Below are positions 26,701-35,955 of a stretch of DNA of 64,000 nt, piece by piece. How positions within the stretch are numbered: the first letter of the stretch is position 1; each line of letters opens with the position of its first letter. Both the position numbers and the translations under genes were made by a program. Origin of the DNA: an uncultured Anaerolineae bacterium (GTDB lineage: Bacteria > Chloroflexota > Anaerolineae > Aggregatilineales > Phototrophicaceae); the NCBI GenBank assembly GCA_937944445.1, contig CALDYP010000011.1, forward strand, positions 1 to 64,000, in the 5' to 3' direction. The notes under the pieces were generated by a model. That model saw only the letters and a program-made list of their open reading frames with translations. It was not told where the DNA came from and did not search any database.

Positions 26701-27711
26701 ATGTTAAAGCAGATCGTACAGCAGTGGCAGTCTTGGCGTGGCCAGATCGAAAGCTGGTGGCTCACGATGCCACACGCGACTCAGACGCTGCCCGTTTATC
26801 TGCTGCGCGCGGTGCGCAACTTCATCACCGTGGGGTCGCTCCATGCCACGTCACTGGCCTACTTTGCGGTGTTCAGCATCTTCCCGCTCGTGCTGCTGTT
26901 GGCGATTGCCATCGGGGCAGTAGTCGGCCCGGCGGTTGCGCAGGAGCAGATCATCAACGGTTTGGCGCTCTTTCTGCCGGCTGAGACCGCGCAAACGCTG
27001 CAAGAGACGGTGTTCACGGTGGTCGATCAAGGGACGCAGTTCGGCGTGGTGGCGCTGGTGGGGCTGCTGTGGTCGGCAACGGGTTTATTTTCAGGGGTGA
27101 CGCGCTTTCTGGATGAGATCTTCGTTGTGCCCGCGCTGCGCAGCATGTGGCGGATGCGGCTGCTGGCGTTGGTGATGGGCGTGATTTTGGTGGGGCTGGT
27201 GATCGCGTCTTTTTTGACTTCAGGCATTTTGCGGCTGTTCAGCGCGCTGGCGCTGGAGTTGAACATCTGGTTCACCGTGGGGACAGTGTTCTTACCGCTA
27301 GGGCTGAACCTCGTAATCTTCGCGTTGTTGTTTCGCTTCGTCCCAACGCGCTATGTGCACTGGGATGCCATCTGGCCAGCGGCGATGTTCGGCGCGGTGG
27401 GGTGGGAACTGGCAAAGTCGGCCTTCCAGTGGTATCTGGCGAATTTGGCCAATTACAGCATCATCTACGGCAGCATCGCCACAGGCATCGTGCTGCTGTT
27501 TTGGGCGTATTTGCTCGCCTCGATCTTCTTGCTGAGCGCAGAAATCTGCGCGCGGTTGAACGAATGGCTGATTGCGGAGGATGAATGGAGCCGCAGCCAG
27601 CCGCCCGCGCGCGTCGAGATGTACTACCCTGAGTTGAGCGCGCTGCGCGGCCTGTCGCCCGATTTGCGCCCGGACGTGAGACAAGAGACACAGCGCGAGC
27701 TGACGCGATAA
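26701..27711 (+). CDS. YihY/BrkB-family inner-membrane protein
   Basis: 336 residues with six hydrophobic segments. Family landmarks are TSLAYFAVFSIFPLVLLLAIA, SATGLFSGVTRFLDEIF, FRFVPTRYVHWDAIWPAAMFG and YGSIATGIVLLFWAYLLASIFLLSAEI. The family was once annotated as RNase BN; it is now regarded as a membrane protein of uncertain function, perhaps a transporter. GAGGAG seven bases before the ATG supports the start. The basic and acidic tail after residue 300 is cytoplasmic. Confidence 0.92.
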   Translation: MLKQIVQQWQSWRGQIESWWLTMPHATQTLPVYLLRAVRNFITVGSLHATSLAYFAVFSIFPLVLLLAIAIGAVVGPAVAQEQIINGLALFLPAETAQTLQETVFTVVDQGTQFGVVALVGLLWSATGLFSGVTRFLDEIFVVPALRSMWRMRLLALVMGVILVGLVIASFLTSGILRLFSALALELNIWFTVGTVFLPLGLNLVIFALLFRFVPTRYVHWDAIWPAAMFGAVGWELAKSAFQWYLANLANYSIIYGSIATGIVLLFWAYLLASIFLLSAEICARLNEWLIAEDEWSRSQPPARVEMYYPELSALRGLSPDLRPDVRQETQRELTR

Positions 27712-27824
27712 GAAAGCCGCTCCAACAAGGTTCACATCATTAGTTAGGTTCGCAATAGCGCGGTCGTGCGCTCTTAGGTAAACTAGCGGCCTGTTAACAT
27801 CAGCCCACTGCAAAGACCGTGCCT

Positions 27825-28502
27825 ATGTACGATTTTCCCTTTCAAGATGTGGACTTCGAGCCGGAGGATATCGAGTCGGTTGAAGTCTTGCCGCATGAAC
27901 GCCCAATGACTGGGCGCAGCCTCGCGCGTCGCCTTGCGCTGCAAGCCCTCTACGAAGTAGACACCACAGGCCACCCGGTAGAGGCGGTGATCGCCCACTT
28001 CTTGGCACGGGGCAGCGACACGCTCAACATTGACGTTGTTGTCGCTTCGACAGAGGGTGAACAGCCCACCAACCTCATCAATTTGATCCAAGAGACGCGC
28101 ACGCTGGAAGACGAAGAGACGCGCATCCTGCAATACTTTCAGCGCTTGGTGTTCGGCATCGTGCAGGTGCGAACGGTGTTGGATGAGCTGTTAGGCGCGT
28201 ATGCCCCGGACTTTCCAATTGATCAAGTGGCAGTCGTAGATCGAAACATCCTGCGGATTGCCTTGTGGGAGATCGGGGTGGATCGGCGTGTGCCGATTGG
28301 GGTGGCCATCGACGAGGCGATTGAACTGGCGAAGCTGTTTGGCAGCGAGGCAACGCCGCGCTTTGTGAACGGGGTGCTTGGCACGATTGCGCAGAACATC
28401 AAACAGGTGCGCGAGCTGCTGCGGGCGAGCATTGAGGAATATTTAGCGACGCAAGGGCGCACACTCAGCGGCTTGCTAGCGGATTCTGAGCCGACTGAAT
28501 AA
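27825..28502 (+). CDS. nusB: Transcription antitermination factor NusB, long form
   Basis: About 225 residues; NusB is usually 130-160. The N-terminal helix ARRLALQALYEVD and the C-terminal core from RNILRIALWEI through VAIDEAIELAKLFGSEATPRFVNGVLG are typical. Additions are an acidic 30-residue N-terminus, an insertion of about 35 residues after the first helices, and a 20-residue tail. NusB pairs with NusE (S10) on boxA RNA in rRNA antitermination. A GTG start at 27819 is also possible; neither has a clear ribosome-binding site. The next gene starts 4 bp after the stop. Confidence 0.92.
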   Translation: MYDFPFQDVDFEPEDIESVEVLPHERPMTGRSLARRLALQALYEVDTTGHPVEAVIAHFLARGSDTLNIDVVVASTEGEQPTNLINLIQETRTLEDEETRILQYFQRLVFGIVQVRTVLDELLGAYAPDFPIDQVAVVDRNILRIALWEIGVDRRVPIGVAIDEAIELAKLFGSEATPRFVNGVLGTIAQNIKQVRELLRASIEEYLATQGRTLSGLLADSEPTE

Positions 28503-28506
28503 GCTG

Positions 28507-29916
28507 ATGCTCAAGTGGAGACGCCGCCCACGCCCGCGTGTGCTCGTGATTGGGCTGGATTGCGCCAGCCCTGAACTCGTGTTTGACACCTTTCAAGCGG
28601 ATTTGCCACATCTGCGCCAGCTCATGGCGGCGGGGCGTTGGGGGGTACTGCGCTCATCTGTGCCGTGTATCACTGTTCCAGCGTGGTCAAGCATGTTCAC
28701 CAGCCGTGATCCGGGCGTGTTGGGCGTTTACGGCTTTCGCAATCGTGCCAATTACAGTTATGCTCAGCTTGCTAGCGCCGACAGCCGCGCCGTGCGGCAT
28801 CCGCGTGTATGGGAGCATGTAAACGCTGCGCAGCAGAGCGTTGTCGTCGCCAATGTGCCGCAGACCTATCCCGTGACGCCGGTGCAAGGGGCGCTCATTA
28901 GCGATTTCACCACCCCCAGCCCAGACCATCAATTCACCTATCCGCCGACGCTGCGCGCCGAAGTGCTGCGTCAGCAGCCGACCTACCACTTTGACATCAG
29001 CGACTTTCGCACCGACGACAAAGCCTCCCTTGAGGCACGCCTTTACGACGTGATGGAGGCGCAGTATCAGGTGTTTGATCATCTGCTGGCGAGCATCGAC
29101 TGGCGCTTGGCGATCCACGTCAACATTGGCGTGGATCGCGCGCAACATGGATTCTGGCGCTTTCACGATCCCCAGCATCGACGCCATGAGCAGAACCGCT
29201 TCAGCGCAGTCATCCGCGACTACTACCGTTGGGTGGATGAGTGGATCGGGCGGCTGATGCGGCATGTGGACGGGGAAACCAGCGTCTTGGTGGTGAGCGA
29301 CCACGGCGTGAAGCGGATGGATGGGGCGGTCGCGCTCAACGAGTGGCTGCGCTTGAATGGCTGGCTGTGCGTGAGAGAACCGCTGCCGAGCGGCATTAGC
29401 CGCTTTGACGTGGCGTGCGTCGATTGGGGGCGCACGCGCGCATGGTCAACTGGCGGCTACTATGGGCGGATTTTCCTCAACGTGCGAGGCCGTGAGCCAC
29501 AGGGCATCGTGCCGCCGGAAGCGGTTGATGACACGCTGCATGAACTGGTGACAGGGCTTCACACCCTGCGCGACGATCGCGGACAGCTGCTGACTGTGCG
29601 CGCGATGCGCCCTGCTGACATCTACCAAGAGGTGAACGGCGTCGCGCCCGATCTGATCGTCTACTTCGGCGACTTGCATTGGCGCACGGTCGGCGGGCTG
29701 GGCTACGGCCAGCCGATCACGCTCGACAACGACACCGGCCCAGACGACGCCAACCACGCGGAAGAAGGCTTATACGTGTGGGTTCCTGCGGCGGGCGCTG
29801 GGGGCAGGCCGAGCGAGGAACGCCACCTGATGGACATCGCGCCAACGATCCTTGAGGCGCTGCGTCTGCCGGCTGATCCAGCGCATCAAGGCCGCAGCTT
29901 GTTCACACTGCTGTAG
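28507..29916 (+). CDS. Alkaline-phosphatase-superfamily phosphodiesterase/nucleotide pyrophosphatase
   Basis: 469 residues. LVIGLDCASPEL supplies the first metal-binding aspartate. CITVPAWSSMFTS carries the nucleophile threonine, VVSDHGVKRMDG the second metal site, and NHAEEGLYVW the late metal-binding histidine. The order matches type I phosphodiesterases. No signal peptide or membrane segment is visible, so it is probably cytoplasmic, unlike many relatives. The substrate is unknown: nucleotide sugars, phosphodiesters or lipid-linked phosphates are possible. It is cotranscribed with nusB by spacing. Confidence 0.87.
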   Translation: MLKWRRRPRPRVLVIGLDCASPELVFDTFQADLPHLRQLMAAGRWGVLRSSVPCITVPAWSSMFTSRDPGVLGVYGFRNRANYSYAQLASADSRAVRHPRVWEHVNAAQQSVVVANVPQTYPVTPVQGALISDFTTPSPDHQFTYPPTLRAEVLRQQPTYHFDISDFRTDDKASLEARLYDVMEAQYQVFDHLLASIDWRLAIHVNIGVDRAQHGFWRFHDPQHRRHEQNRFSAVIRDYYRWVDEWIGRLMRHVDGETSVLVVSDHGVKRMDGAVALNEWLRLNGWLCVREPLPSGISRFDVACVDWGRTRAWSTGGYYGRIFLNVRGREPQGIVPPEAVDDTLHELVTGLHTLRDDRGQLLTVRAMRPADIYQEVNGVAPDLIVYFGDLHWRTVGGLGYGQPITLDNDTGPDDANHAEEGLYVWVPAAGAGGRPSEERHLMDIAPTILEALRLPADPAHQGRSLFTLL

Positions 29917-29940
29917 CGACGCCCTCTGAACATGCGAACA

Positions 29941-29970
29941 AAACAGGGAGCCAAACTTGGCCCCCTGTTT
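29941..29970. terminator. Bidirectional intrinsic terminator between the phosphodiesterase gene and acnA
   Basis: AAACAGGGAGCCAA pairs with TTGGCCCCCTGTTT (one mismatch on the plus strand, a G-U pair on the minus strand) with a very short loop. T-rich sequence follows on the plus side. It sits between two convergent stop codons. Confidence 0.75.
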
Positions 29971-29980
29971 GTTTGTGGTC

Positions 29981-32689
29981 TTAGGCGCGCTGCTGCTTAA
30001 GGAAGTTGATCAACACCGTCTGCAAGATGCCGCCGTTGCGGTAGTAGTCTACGTCAACAAGCGTATCAAGGCGCACGAGGCAGGTGAACTTCTTTTGCTG
30101 GCCGTCTTTGGCGGTGGCGGTCACTTCGATCTTGGTCTTGGGCTGGATGTCGTCCGTCAGCGGGATGTCGAAGGTCTCCTCCCCCGTTAGGCCGAGGGTT
30201 GACCAGCCTTGCCCGCTCTCAAACTCCAGCGGCAGCACGCCCATCATGACGAGGTTGCTGCGGTGGATGCGTTCGAAGTTCTCAGCGATGACGGCCTTCA
30301 CGCCCAGCAGGAATGTGCCTTTGGCGGCCCAGTCGCGGCTGCTGCCCATGCCGTAATCGTGCCCGGCGAGGATCACCAGCGGCTGATTGTCGGCTTGGTA
30401 GCGCATGGCAGCATCGTAGATCGTCATGACTTCACCGGTAGGGTGATACTTGGTGACGCCGCCCTCACTTCCGGGGACGAGCAGGTTACGCAGGCGGATG
30501 TTGGCGAAGGTTCCGCGCGTCATTACGCGGTCGTTGCCGCGCCGCGCGCCATAGCTGTTGAAGTCTTTCTTCTCTACGCCCTTGCTGAGGAGGTACTTGC
30601 CGGCTGGGCTGTCGGCAGCGATGCTGCCCGCAGGCGAGATATGATCGGTCGTGATGCTGTCACCGAACATGGCGAGCACCCGCGCGCCCACAATCGGCTG
30701 GATTGTGCTGCCTTCCAACGAGATATTCTTGAAGAAGGGCGGCTCTTGGATGTAGGTGCTGTTCTCGTCCCAGTTGTAAACGTCACCCTCCGCGCTGGGG
30801 ATTTCGTTCCAGCGTTCGTTGCCGGTGTAGACGTTGGCGTACTGCTGCTTGAACAGGTCAGCGCTGAGCGAGTTTTGGATGGTGTCCATGATTTCTTGCT
30901 GGCTCGGCCACAGCTCACGCAGGTAGACGGGGCGATCTTGACTGTCGTAGCCGATGGGGTCGTTCACGAGGTCGATGTCCACTGTGCCAGCCAGCGCATA
31001 GGCGACCACCAGCGGCGGCGAGGCCAGATAGTTGGCTTTCACATCGGGGCTGATGCGCCCGCTGAAGTTGCGGTTGCCGCTCAAAACCGCCGCTGCCACG
31101 AGATCCCCTTCTTTGATGGCCGCGCTGACTTCTTCAGGCAGCGGGCCGCTGTTGCCGATGCAGGTCGTGCAGCCGTAGCCCACCGTGTAGAAGCCAAGCT
31201 GCTCAAGGTAGGTGTCGAGGCCGGCTTTCTTGAGGTATTCCGTCACCACTTTAGACCCGGGGGCGAGGCTGGTCTTGACGTAGGGCTTGCGCGTCAGGCC
31301 GCGTTCGACGGCTTTCTTGGCAAGCAGGCCCGCCGCCAGCATCACGCTGGGGTTGCTGGTGTTGGTGCAGCTGGTGATGGCAGCGATCACAACCGCGCCG
31401 TGGCTAATCTCGCTGACGTAGCCATTTTGGACGCGCCCGGTGGCGTTCAAGCGCTCATCCGAGAGTTCATAGCCGCGCTCAGTGACTGGGCTTTTGAGCG
31501 ACTTCTGGAAGGCTTGGCGCACTTCGCGCAGCACGACGCGATCTTGTGGGCGGGCGGGGCCGGCCATGCTCGGCTCAACGGTGCTGAGGTCAAGCGAGAG
31601 GGTGTCCGTGAAGATCGGGTCGGGGGTGTCGTCGGTGCGGAAGAGGCCTTGTTCCTGCATATAGCGGCGCACCGTTTCGATCAGCGCTTCATCGCGCCCG
31701 GTGCGGCGCAGGTAAGAGAGCGTTTCCTCATCGACGGGGAAGAAGCCCATTGTTGCGCCGTATTCAGGGGCCATGTTGGCGATCGTCGCGCGATCTGGCA
31801 GCGACATCGAGCTGAGGCCTGTGCCGTAGAACTCAACGAACTTGTCAACGACGCCCTTCTTGCGCAGCATCTGAGTGATGACCAACACGAGGTCAGTCGC
31901 GGTTGCGCCTTCGGGCAAGCTGCCCGTCAGTTTGAAACCGATCACTTCTGGCATAGTCATGTAGATCGGCTGGCCGAGCATGGCCGCCTCGGCTTCGATG
32001 CCGCCAACGCCCCAGCCCAGCACGCCGAGGCCGTTGATCATCGTCGTGTGGCTATCTGTGCCGACGAGCGTATCCAACAGCGCCACGGGGCTGCCGTCTT
32101 TGTCGGGCTGCACCTGTACAACTTTGGCCAAGTACTCAAGGTTGACTTGGTGCACAATGCCAGTCGCGGGGGGAACAACTTTGAAGTTGTTGAAGGCCTT
32201 CTGCCCCCAGTGCAAGAACTCATAGCGCTCACGGTTGCGCTCGAACTCAACTTCCATATTTTGAATGAGCGCCATCTCCGAGCCGAAGAAATCGACCTGT
32301 ACGGAGTGGTCGATCACAAGGTCAACCGGCACAACGGGGTTGATCTTCTTGGGGTCGCCACCCATGCGCACCATCGCGCTGCGCAGCGCGGCTAGATCCA
32401 CCACGCAGGGCACGCCTGTGAAGTCCTGCAAGATCACACGGGCGGGTTTGAATGGGATGTCAACAGGGCTGTAAGTGGACGGGTTCCAACTGGCGAGGTT
32501 GACGATGTCCTGTTCTTGGACTTCGCGACCATCAAAATTGCGAAGGGCGTTCTCAAGCAGGATTTTGATTGAGAAGGGCAGTTGATCGACGTTGCCGATG
32601 TTCTGTTCAGTCAAAGCGTTAAGGCGATACAGCGTCACCGTACCGCTGCCTGTGTCAAAAGTGCTGCGTGCGCCAAATGGGTTGTTCAT
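29981..32689 (-). CDS. acnA: Aconitate hydratase A
   Basis: 902 residues, the normal size of the AcnA/IRP1 type. Three cysteines for the 4Fe-4S cluster are in SCTNTSNP and [10 protein letters not shown]. Other signatures are [26 protein letters not shown] and the swivel-domain motif [16 protein letters not shown]. It isomerises citrate and isocitrate in the TCA cycle, and enzymes of this type lose the cluster under oxidative stress. An unusually clear promoter and phased repeats lie upstream. A 728-codon frame on the opposite strand is a shadow of its codon bias. Confidence 0.97.
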   Translation of the reverse strand: MNNPFGARSTFDTGSGTVTLYRLNALTEQNIGNVDQLPFSIKILLENALRNFDGREVQEQDIVNLASWNPSTYSPVDIPFKPARVILQDFTGVPCVVDLAALRSAMVRMGGDPKKINPVVPVDLVIDHSVQVDFFGSEMALIQNMEVEFERNRERYEFLHWGQKAFNNFKVVPPATGIVHQVNLEYLAKVVQVQPDKDGSPVALLDTLVGTDSHTTMINGLGVLGWGVGGIEAEAAMLGQPIYMTMPEVIGFKLTGSLPEGATATDLVLVITQMLRKKGVVDKFVEFYGTGLSSMSLPDRATIANMAPEYGATMGFFPVDEETLSYLRRTGRDEALIETVRRYMQEQGLFRTDDTPDPIFTDTLSLDLSTVEPSMAGPARPQDRVVLREVRQAFQKSLKSPVTERGYELSDERLNATGRVQNGYVSEISHGAVVIAAITSCTNTSNPSVMLAAGLLAKKAVERGLTRKPYVKTSLAPGSKVVTEYLKKAGLDTYLEQLGFYTVGYGCTTCIGNSGPLPEEVSAAIKEGDLVAAAVLSGNRNFSGRISPDVKANYLASPPLVVAYALAGTVDIDLVNDPIGYDSQDRPVYLRELWPSQQEIMDTIQNSLSADLFKQQYANVYTGNERWNEIPSAEGDVYNWDENSTYIQEPPFFKNISLEGSTIQPIVGARVLAMFGDSITTDHISPAGSIAADSPAGKYLLSKGVEKKDFNSYGARRGNDRVMTRGTFANIRLRNLLVPGSEGGVTKYHPTGEVMTIYDAAMRYQADNQPLVILAGHDYGMGSSRDWAAKGTFLLGVKAVIAENFERIHRSNLVMMGVLPLEFESGQGWSTLGLTGEETFDIPLTDDIQPKTKIEVTATAKDGQQKKFTCLVRLDTLVDVDYYRNGGILQTVLINFLKQQRA

Positions 32690-32736
32690 AGACGAGTCCT
32701 GTAATCAGTGATCTTTAAGAACGGACGATTTTTAAA

Positions 32737-32766
32737 ATTTTAACTTTGTCATAGGATGACTGTCAA
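32737..32766 (-). promoter_or_regulatory. acnA promoter
   Basis: On the minus strand, a perfect -35 box TTGACA (32761-32766), 18 bp, and -10 box TAAAAT (32737-32742). This predicts a start near 32730 and a leader of about 40 nt. It is the best sigma-70 match in the window. Confidence 0.7.
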
Positions 32767-32815
32767 TACTATTAGTTGATTAGTCAATATATGTTGATGA
32801 GGCAATCAATATATG
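32763..32815. repeat. Phased TCAATA repeats upstream of acnA
   Basis: TCAATA occurs at 32763, 32784 and 32806 (steps 21 and 22 bp); the last two copies extend to TCAATATATG. The first overlaps the acnA -35 box. Between them lie partial dyads TTGATTAGTCAA (32776-32787) and TTGAT-N6-ATCAA (32794-32809). The two-turn spacing suggests a regulator bound to one face of the DNA, serving acnA, the divergent peptidase gene, or both. Confidence 0.5.
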
Positions 32816-32863
32816 GGCTTGCAGTGGTGCAGTACAATGAGATAAACATCAAGGAGGCGAGTG

Positions 32864-34627
32864 ATGAACGAACACGACGAAAGCCAAGCTCATCATGGCT
32901 TGTCGCGGCTCCATGAGCGGCTGCGGCGGATGCAGCGTGGCCAAGCAGCGCCGCCTGAAGCGCCGCTGACGCTTACGATGCTGGAGGGCACAGCGCCGAT
33001 TGCTGCGCAGCAGACGGTGAGCTTGCTGGTCTATCCGCAAGATCCCTTATACAGCGGCCCCGAAATTCGCACGCTGCCCGCCAACGAAGTTGAGCGCGGG
33101 CTGCACAACGAGCGCGTGCGCATCGTGGATGATGTGGCCACAGCCGTCCCTGACCAGCACGGCAGCTATCTGTATTGGCCGGGCACGCGCGAGTTTGACC
33201 AAGTGAACGCTTTTTACTACGTGACGTTTACCCTGCGCATGTTGGAGCGCTACGCCGGGCGCATGCTGCCGTGGTCGTTTGCGGATCCGCGGTTGAAGGT
33301 GCGCCCGAACGTGGGCAGCCGCGCCAACGCCTTCTACAACGAGCAAACGCAAACGTTGGGCTTTCACACCTATCGGGCAAACGGCGCGACAGTGTCAACA
33401 GCCCAAAGCGCGGACATCGTGGCACACGAGACCGGCCACGCTGTGCTAGACGGCATCCGTGACTTGTGGAACGAGTCGTTCGGGTTGGGGTCGCGCGCGC
33501 TTCATGAGAGCGTTGGCGACATGGTCGCGCTGTTGGTTGCGCTGCACGACAACGACCTTGTCAAGCACGTGTTGGAGTGGACAGACGGGAACTTGCGCGT
33601 GAGCAACGTCATCACTGAACTGGCGGAGCATCTGGCACAAGTGGACAGCAGCGAGCTTGACCTGCCGCGCCAGTCGATCTACCTGCGGAACGCGATCAAT
33701 CCGTTTGTGGATATGCCGTTCGACGAGATGCCCGCGCAGACCTCCGACCCGCTGACGACGCTGGCGCGGCAGGAACACAACTACAGCCGCGTGTTCACGG
33801 GGGCGTTTTGGGATCTATTCGCCATGATCTACGAGCGCCTGTGCGCGACGGAAGCGCCGTTCATCGCGGTGACGCGCGCCCGCCGCTACGTCGGACGCCT
33901 GTTGATGTGGGCGCTGGACGTGTCGCCAGTGGGAGAATTGAACTTTGACGATCTGGCGAGGGCGTTCCTCACCGCCGATCAACTGCTGCTGGAGGGCCAG
34001 TTTGCCGAGGAACTCGTGACGTGCTTCGACGCGCGGCGGGTGCTGCGCGCGGCAGACGCACGGGAGCACCTACGTTCGCTGCGTGAACTGCCCTTGATCG
34101 AGGCTCCAGATGAGATCTCACATATGCTGTCGGCTACGTCGTTTTATGAGCGCCACGTGGCGGATCGGTTCGGTTGGCCGGGCGTCGGACAGATGACCCC
34201 CCTCAGCTTGGTGCGCAACTCGGCAGGCTGGATGTTCATGACGCTGTTTCAGATGCGCCGTGAGGCGCTGATCGGGAGCGCGTTTCGTTCAGTGGAAGGG
34301 GCGACGGTTGACCTCTTCGGCGGTGTGACGTTGGCCTTTGATGAGCGCCGTCGCTTGAAGTCGGCGATATATCGCCCGGCGACAGATGAGGACGCGCGGC
34401 GGATGCGCGTGTGCGTGGCGGACATGCTGACGCAGGGCCGTGTCGTCAACCGTTTTTCTGACGTGGGCCAAACGCCAACCCCTGCGCCGCAAGCCCTTCA
34501 CCTGCCCGATGATGAGGCGTCGCGCTTGGTGCGCTATCCGGTTCTGGCGGATGAGGTGGCTGAGCCGCCGCGCAGCCTTGCTTACTACATGAAAGTCTGG
34601 CGAGATCGTCTGGCCAAGCGCGCCTAA
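32864..34627 (+). CDS. Zinc metallopeptidase-like protein (gluzincin, M4/M36-like), no signal peptide
   Basis: About 587 residues. The zinc motif is IVAHETGHAVLDG (H188, E189, H192), and the third ligand is the glutamate in HESVGDM (E215), 23 residues on, as in thermolysin/fungalysin-type enzymes where NEXXSD occupies this place. The first 30 residues are polar and charged, with no export signal, and there is no propeptide-like domain of the usual kind. GGAGG six bases before the ATG at 32864 fixes the start over a GTG at 32861. The C-terminal 350 residues are not recognised. It is divergent from acnA. Peptidase activity is inferred from the motif. Confidence 0.78.
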   Translation: MNEHDESQAHHGLSRLHERLRRMQRGQAAPPEAPLTLTMLEGTAPIAAQQTVSLLVYPQDPLYSGPEIRTLPANEVERGLHNERVRIVDDVATAVPDQHGSYLYWPGTREFDQVNAFYYVTFTLRMLERYAGRMLPWSFADPRLKVRPNVGSRANAFYNEQTQTLGFHTYRANGATVSTAQSADIVAHETGHAVLDGIRDLWNESFGLGSRALHESVGDMVALLVALHDNDLVKHVLEWTDGNLRVSNVITELAEHLAQVDSSELDLPRQSIYLRNAINPFVDMPFDEMPAQTSDPLTTLARQEHNYSRVFTGAFWDLFAMIYERLCATEAPFIAVTRARRYVGRLLMWALDVSPVGELNFDDLARAFLTADQLLLEGQFAEELVTCFDARRVLRAADAREHLRSLRELPLIEAPDEISHMLSATSFYERHVADRFGWPGVGQMTPLSLVRNSAGWMFMTLFQMRREALIGSAFRSVEGATVDLFGGVTLAFDERRRLKSAIYRPATDEDARRMRVCVADMLTQGRVVNRFSDVGQTPTPAPQALHLPDDEASRLVRYPVLADEVAEPPRSLAYYMKVWRDRLAKRA

Positions 34628-34694
34628 CTGTGTGAGCCGTGTCGGGCTTCTGGTAAACTGAACTACGTTGAGATCAAACAAGGACGAGGAATCG

Positions 34695-35558
34695 ATGTCA
34701 AACAGACCTGATGCACGCATTGCCGAGCGCGCCAAAGAGCGCGCCGAGGAGCGTAAACGCCAACAGCGGCGGCGGCGCACGATCACCACGATTGTGGCTG
34801 TGGCTGTGATTGGGGTGATCTTGCTGGCGCTTTACCTTGTGGCGAACGCTCCGTCTGAAGCGCCCATCCCTTCCGAGGCGGTCTCGCGCTATGAAGGGCT
34901 GCTTGTAACGACCAACGATGATGGCTTCCCAATGTTGGGGCGGCGCAACGCTCGGGTGAACGTGGTAGCTTACGCAGCCTTTACCGAGCCGCAAGGCTAT
35001 GAATTCTTCCGCGAGATCTTCCCGGCGCTGCTAGAGCGCGTGCGCGCGGATGAAATCTCGTTTGCGTTTGCGCCAGTGGGGGTGGGGGTTGGGCGCAACC
35101 CTGAGGGGGCTGCGCGCGCTGCCCTGTGCGCTGGTGAGCAGGGTCGCTTCTGGCCAGCCTTTGACACGTTCTTCACGTGGGCGAACGAGTTCGGCAACAG
35201 CGCCTTCAACACGAACCGCCTGCGCGAGGGGGTCGCGGCGTTGGGCGTGCAGGCCGATCGATTTAACGACTGTTTCGGTCAAGGCCGCATCGGCGATCTG
35301 CTGGTGGTGGCGCGCCAATCGCTGACCGCGCCGGTGACGGTGCGCGTGAACGGCGCGGTGGTGGACACCAACCTTGACGCCATCAACGAGGCGATCGACG
35401 CCTTCGGCCCGTTCACGCCACAGCCAGAATCAACTGCTGCACCAGAAGCGACGCCCGAAGCTGCGCTCGAAGTGACCCCCGAAGCGACGCCTGAGGTTGA
35501 ATCTACGCCAGACCCTGAACCCGAGACGACCCCCGAAGCCACACCGGACGGCAGCTAG
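34695..35558 (+). CDS. Membrane-anchored DsbA/thioredoxin-like protein without CXXC
   Basis: About 287 residues. A basic cytoplasmic start (ERKRQQRRRRT) leads into one membrane helix at about 31-52. A Thioredoxin_4/DsbA-like domain follows. NVVAYAAFTEPQGYEFFREI aligns with the family pattern where CPXC should stand, but reads TEPQ. The helical part with ARAALCAGEQGRFWPAFDTF and FNDCFGQGRI is recognisable. The last 45 residues are an acidic Pro/Thr/Glu repeat stalk. It should face outward and lack thiol-disulfide chemistry, so it may be a binding or scaffold protein. A GAGGA site before the ATG at 34695 argues against the longer TTG frame at 34668. Confidence 0.8.
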   Translation: MSNRPDARIAERAKERAEERKRQQRRRRTITTIVAVAVIGVILLALYLVANAPSEAPIPSEAVSRYEGLLVTTNDDGFPMLGRRNARVNVVAYAAFTEPQGYEFFREIFPALLERVRADEISFAFAPVGVGVGRNPEGAARAALCAGEQGRFWPAFDTFFTWANEFGNSAFNTNRLREGVAALGVQADRFNDCFGQGRIGDLLVVARQSLTAPVTVRVNGAVVDTNLDAINEAIDAFGPFTPQPESTAAPEATPEAALEVTPEATPEVESTPDPEPETTPEATPDGS

Positions 35559-35579
35559 CAGCGTCGCGTCACACAACAG

Positions 35580-35609
35580 ACAGTCCGCCCACGGCGGGCT
35601 GTTTTATTT
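35580..35609 (+). terminator. Intrinsic terminator after the DsbA-like gene
   Basis: ACAGTCCGCC pairs with GGCGGGCTGT (10-bp stem with one G-U, loop CAC), followed by a T-rich run. The T-run contains the stop codon of the convergent HIT gene. It may also work in the other direction, less well. Confidence 0.8.
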
Positions 35610-35954
35610 GGAGCGAACGCGGATCGGCCCGATGCGTTCGCCGCCGAGCAGGTGCATGTGGACGTGAAACACCTCTTGGCCGCCGTCTTTGTTGCAGTTC
35701 ACGATGAGGCGGTAGCCGCTTTCGGCGATGTTGTGTTCCCGGGCGATGCGCGCCGCCACGGTGAACAGCCGGCCCAGCGCCAGCTCATCGGCCTCGGTCA
35801 CGTCGTTTACAGTGGGGATCTCTTTCTTGGGGACGATCAAGATGTGCACTGGCGCGACGGGGTCGATGTCGTGAAAGGCGATCACAAGGTCATCCTCGTA
35901 GACGATCTTAGAAGGAATTTCACGGTTGATGATCTTGGTAAAGACGCTGGCCAT
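35604..35954 (-). CDS. HIT-family nucleotide-binding hydrolase
   Basis: 116 residues. The signature HVHMHLLGG (HXHXHXX) is at the C-terminus, with [18 protein letters not shown] and [11 protein letters not shown] upstream, typical of the HinT/PKCI branch. Such enzymes cut nucleoside phosphoramidates and related AMP-linked compounds. The frame runs open to 36119 through the crotonase gene, but AAGGAG seven bases before the ATG at 35954 fixes the real start, 1 bp after the crotonase stop, so the two are coupled. Confidence 0.94.
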   Translation of the reverse strand: MASVFTKIINREIPSKIVYEDDLVIAFHDIDPVAPVHILIVPKKEIPTVNDVTEADELALGRLFTVAARIAREHNIAESGYRLIVNCNKDGGQEVFHVHMHLLGGERIGPIRVRSK

Positions 35955-35955
35955 G

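Noticed and set aside
30209-32395. 728-codon open frame on the plus strand opposite acnA
   Set aside because: It is antisense to an unmistakable aconitase. Long antisense frames follow from GC-rich codon bias, and its translation has no recognisable domain.
32776-32809. FNR box ahead of acnA
   Set aside because: The dyads have 2 bp less or 2 bp more than the TTGAT-N4-ATCAA layout, so an FNR assignment is not supported; kept only as unnamed repeats.
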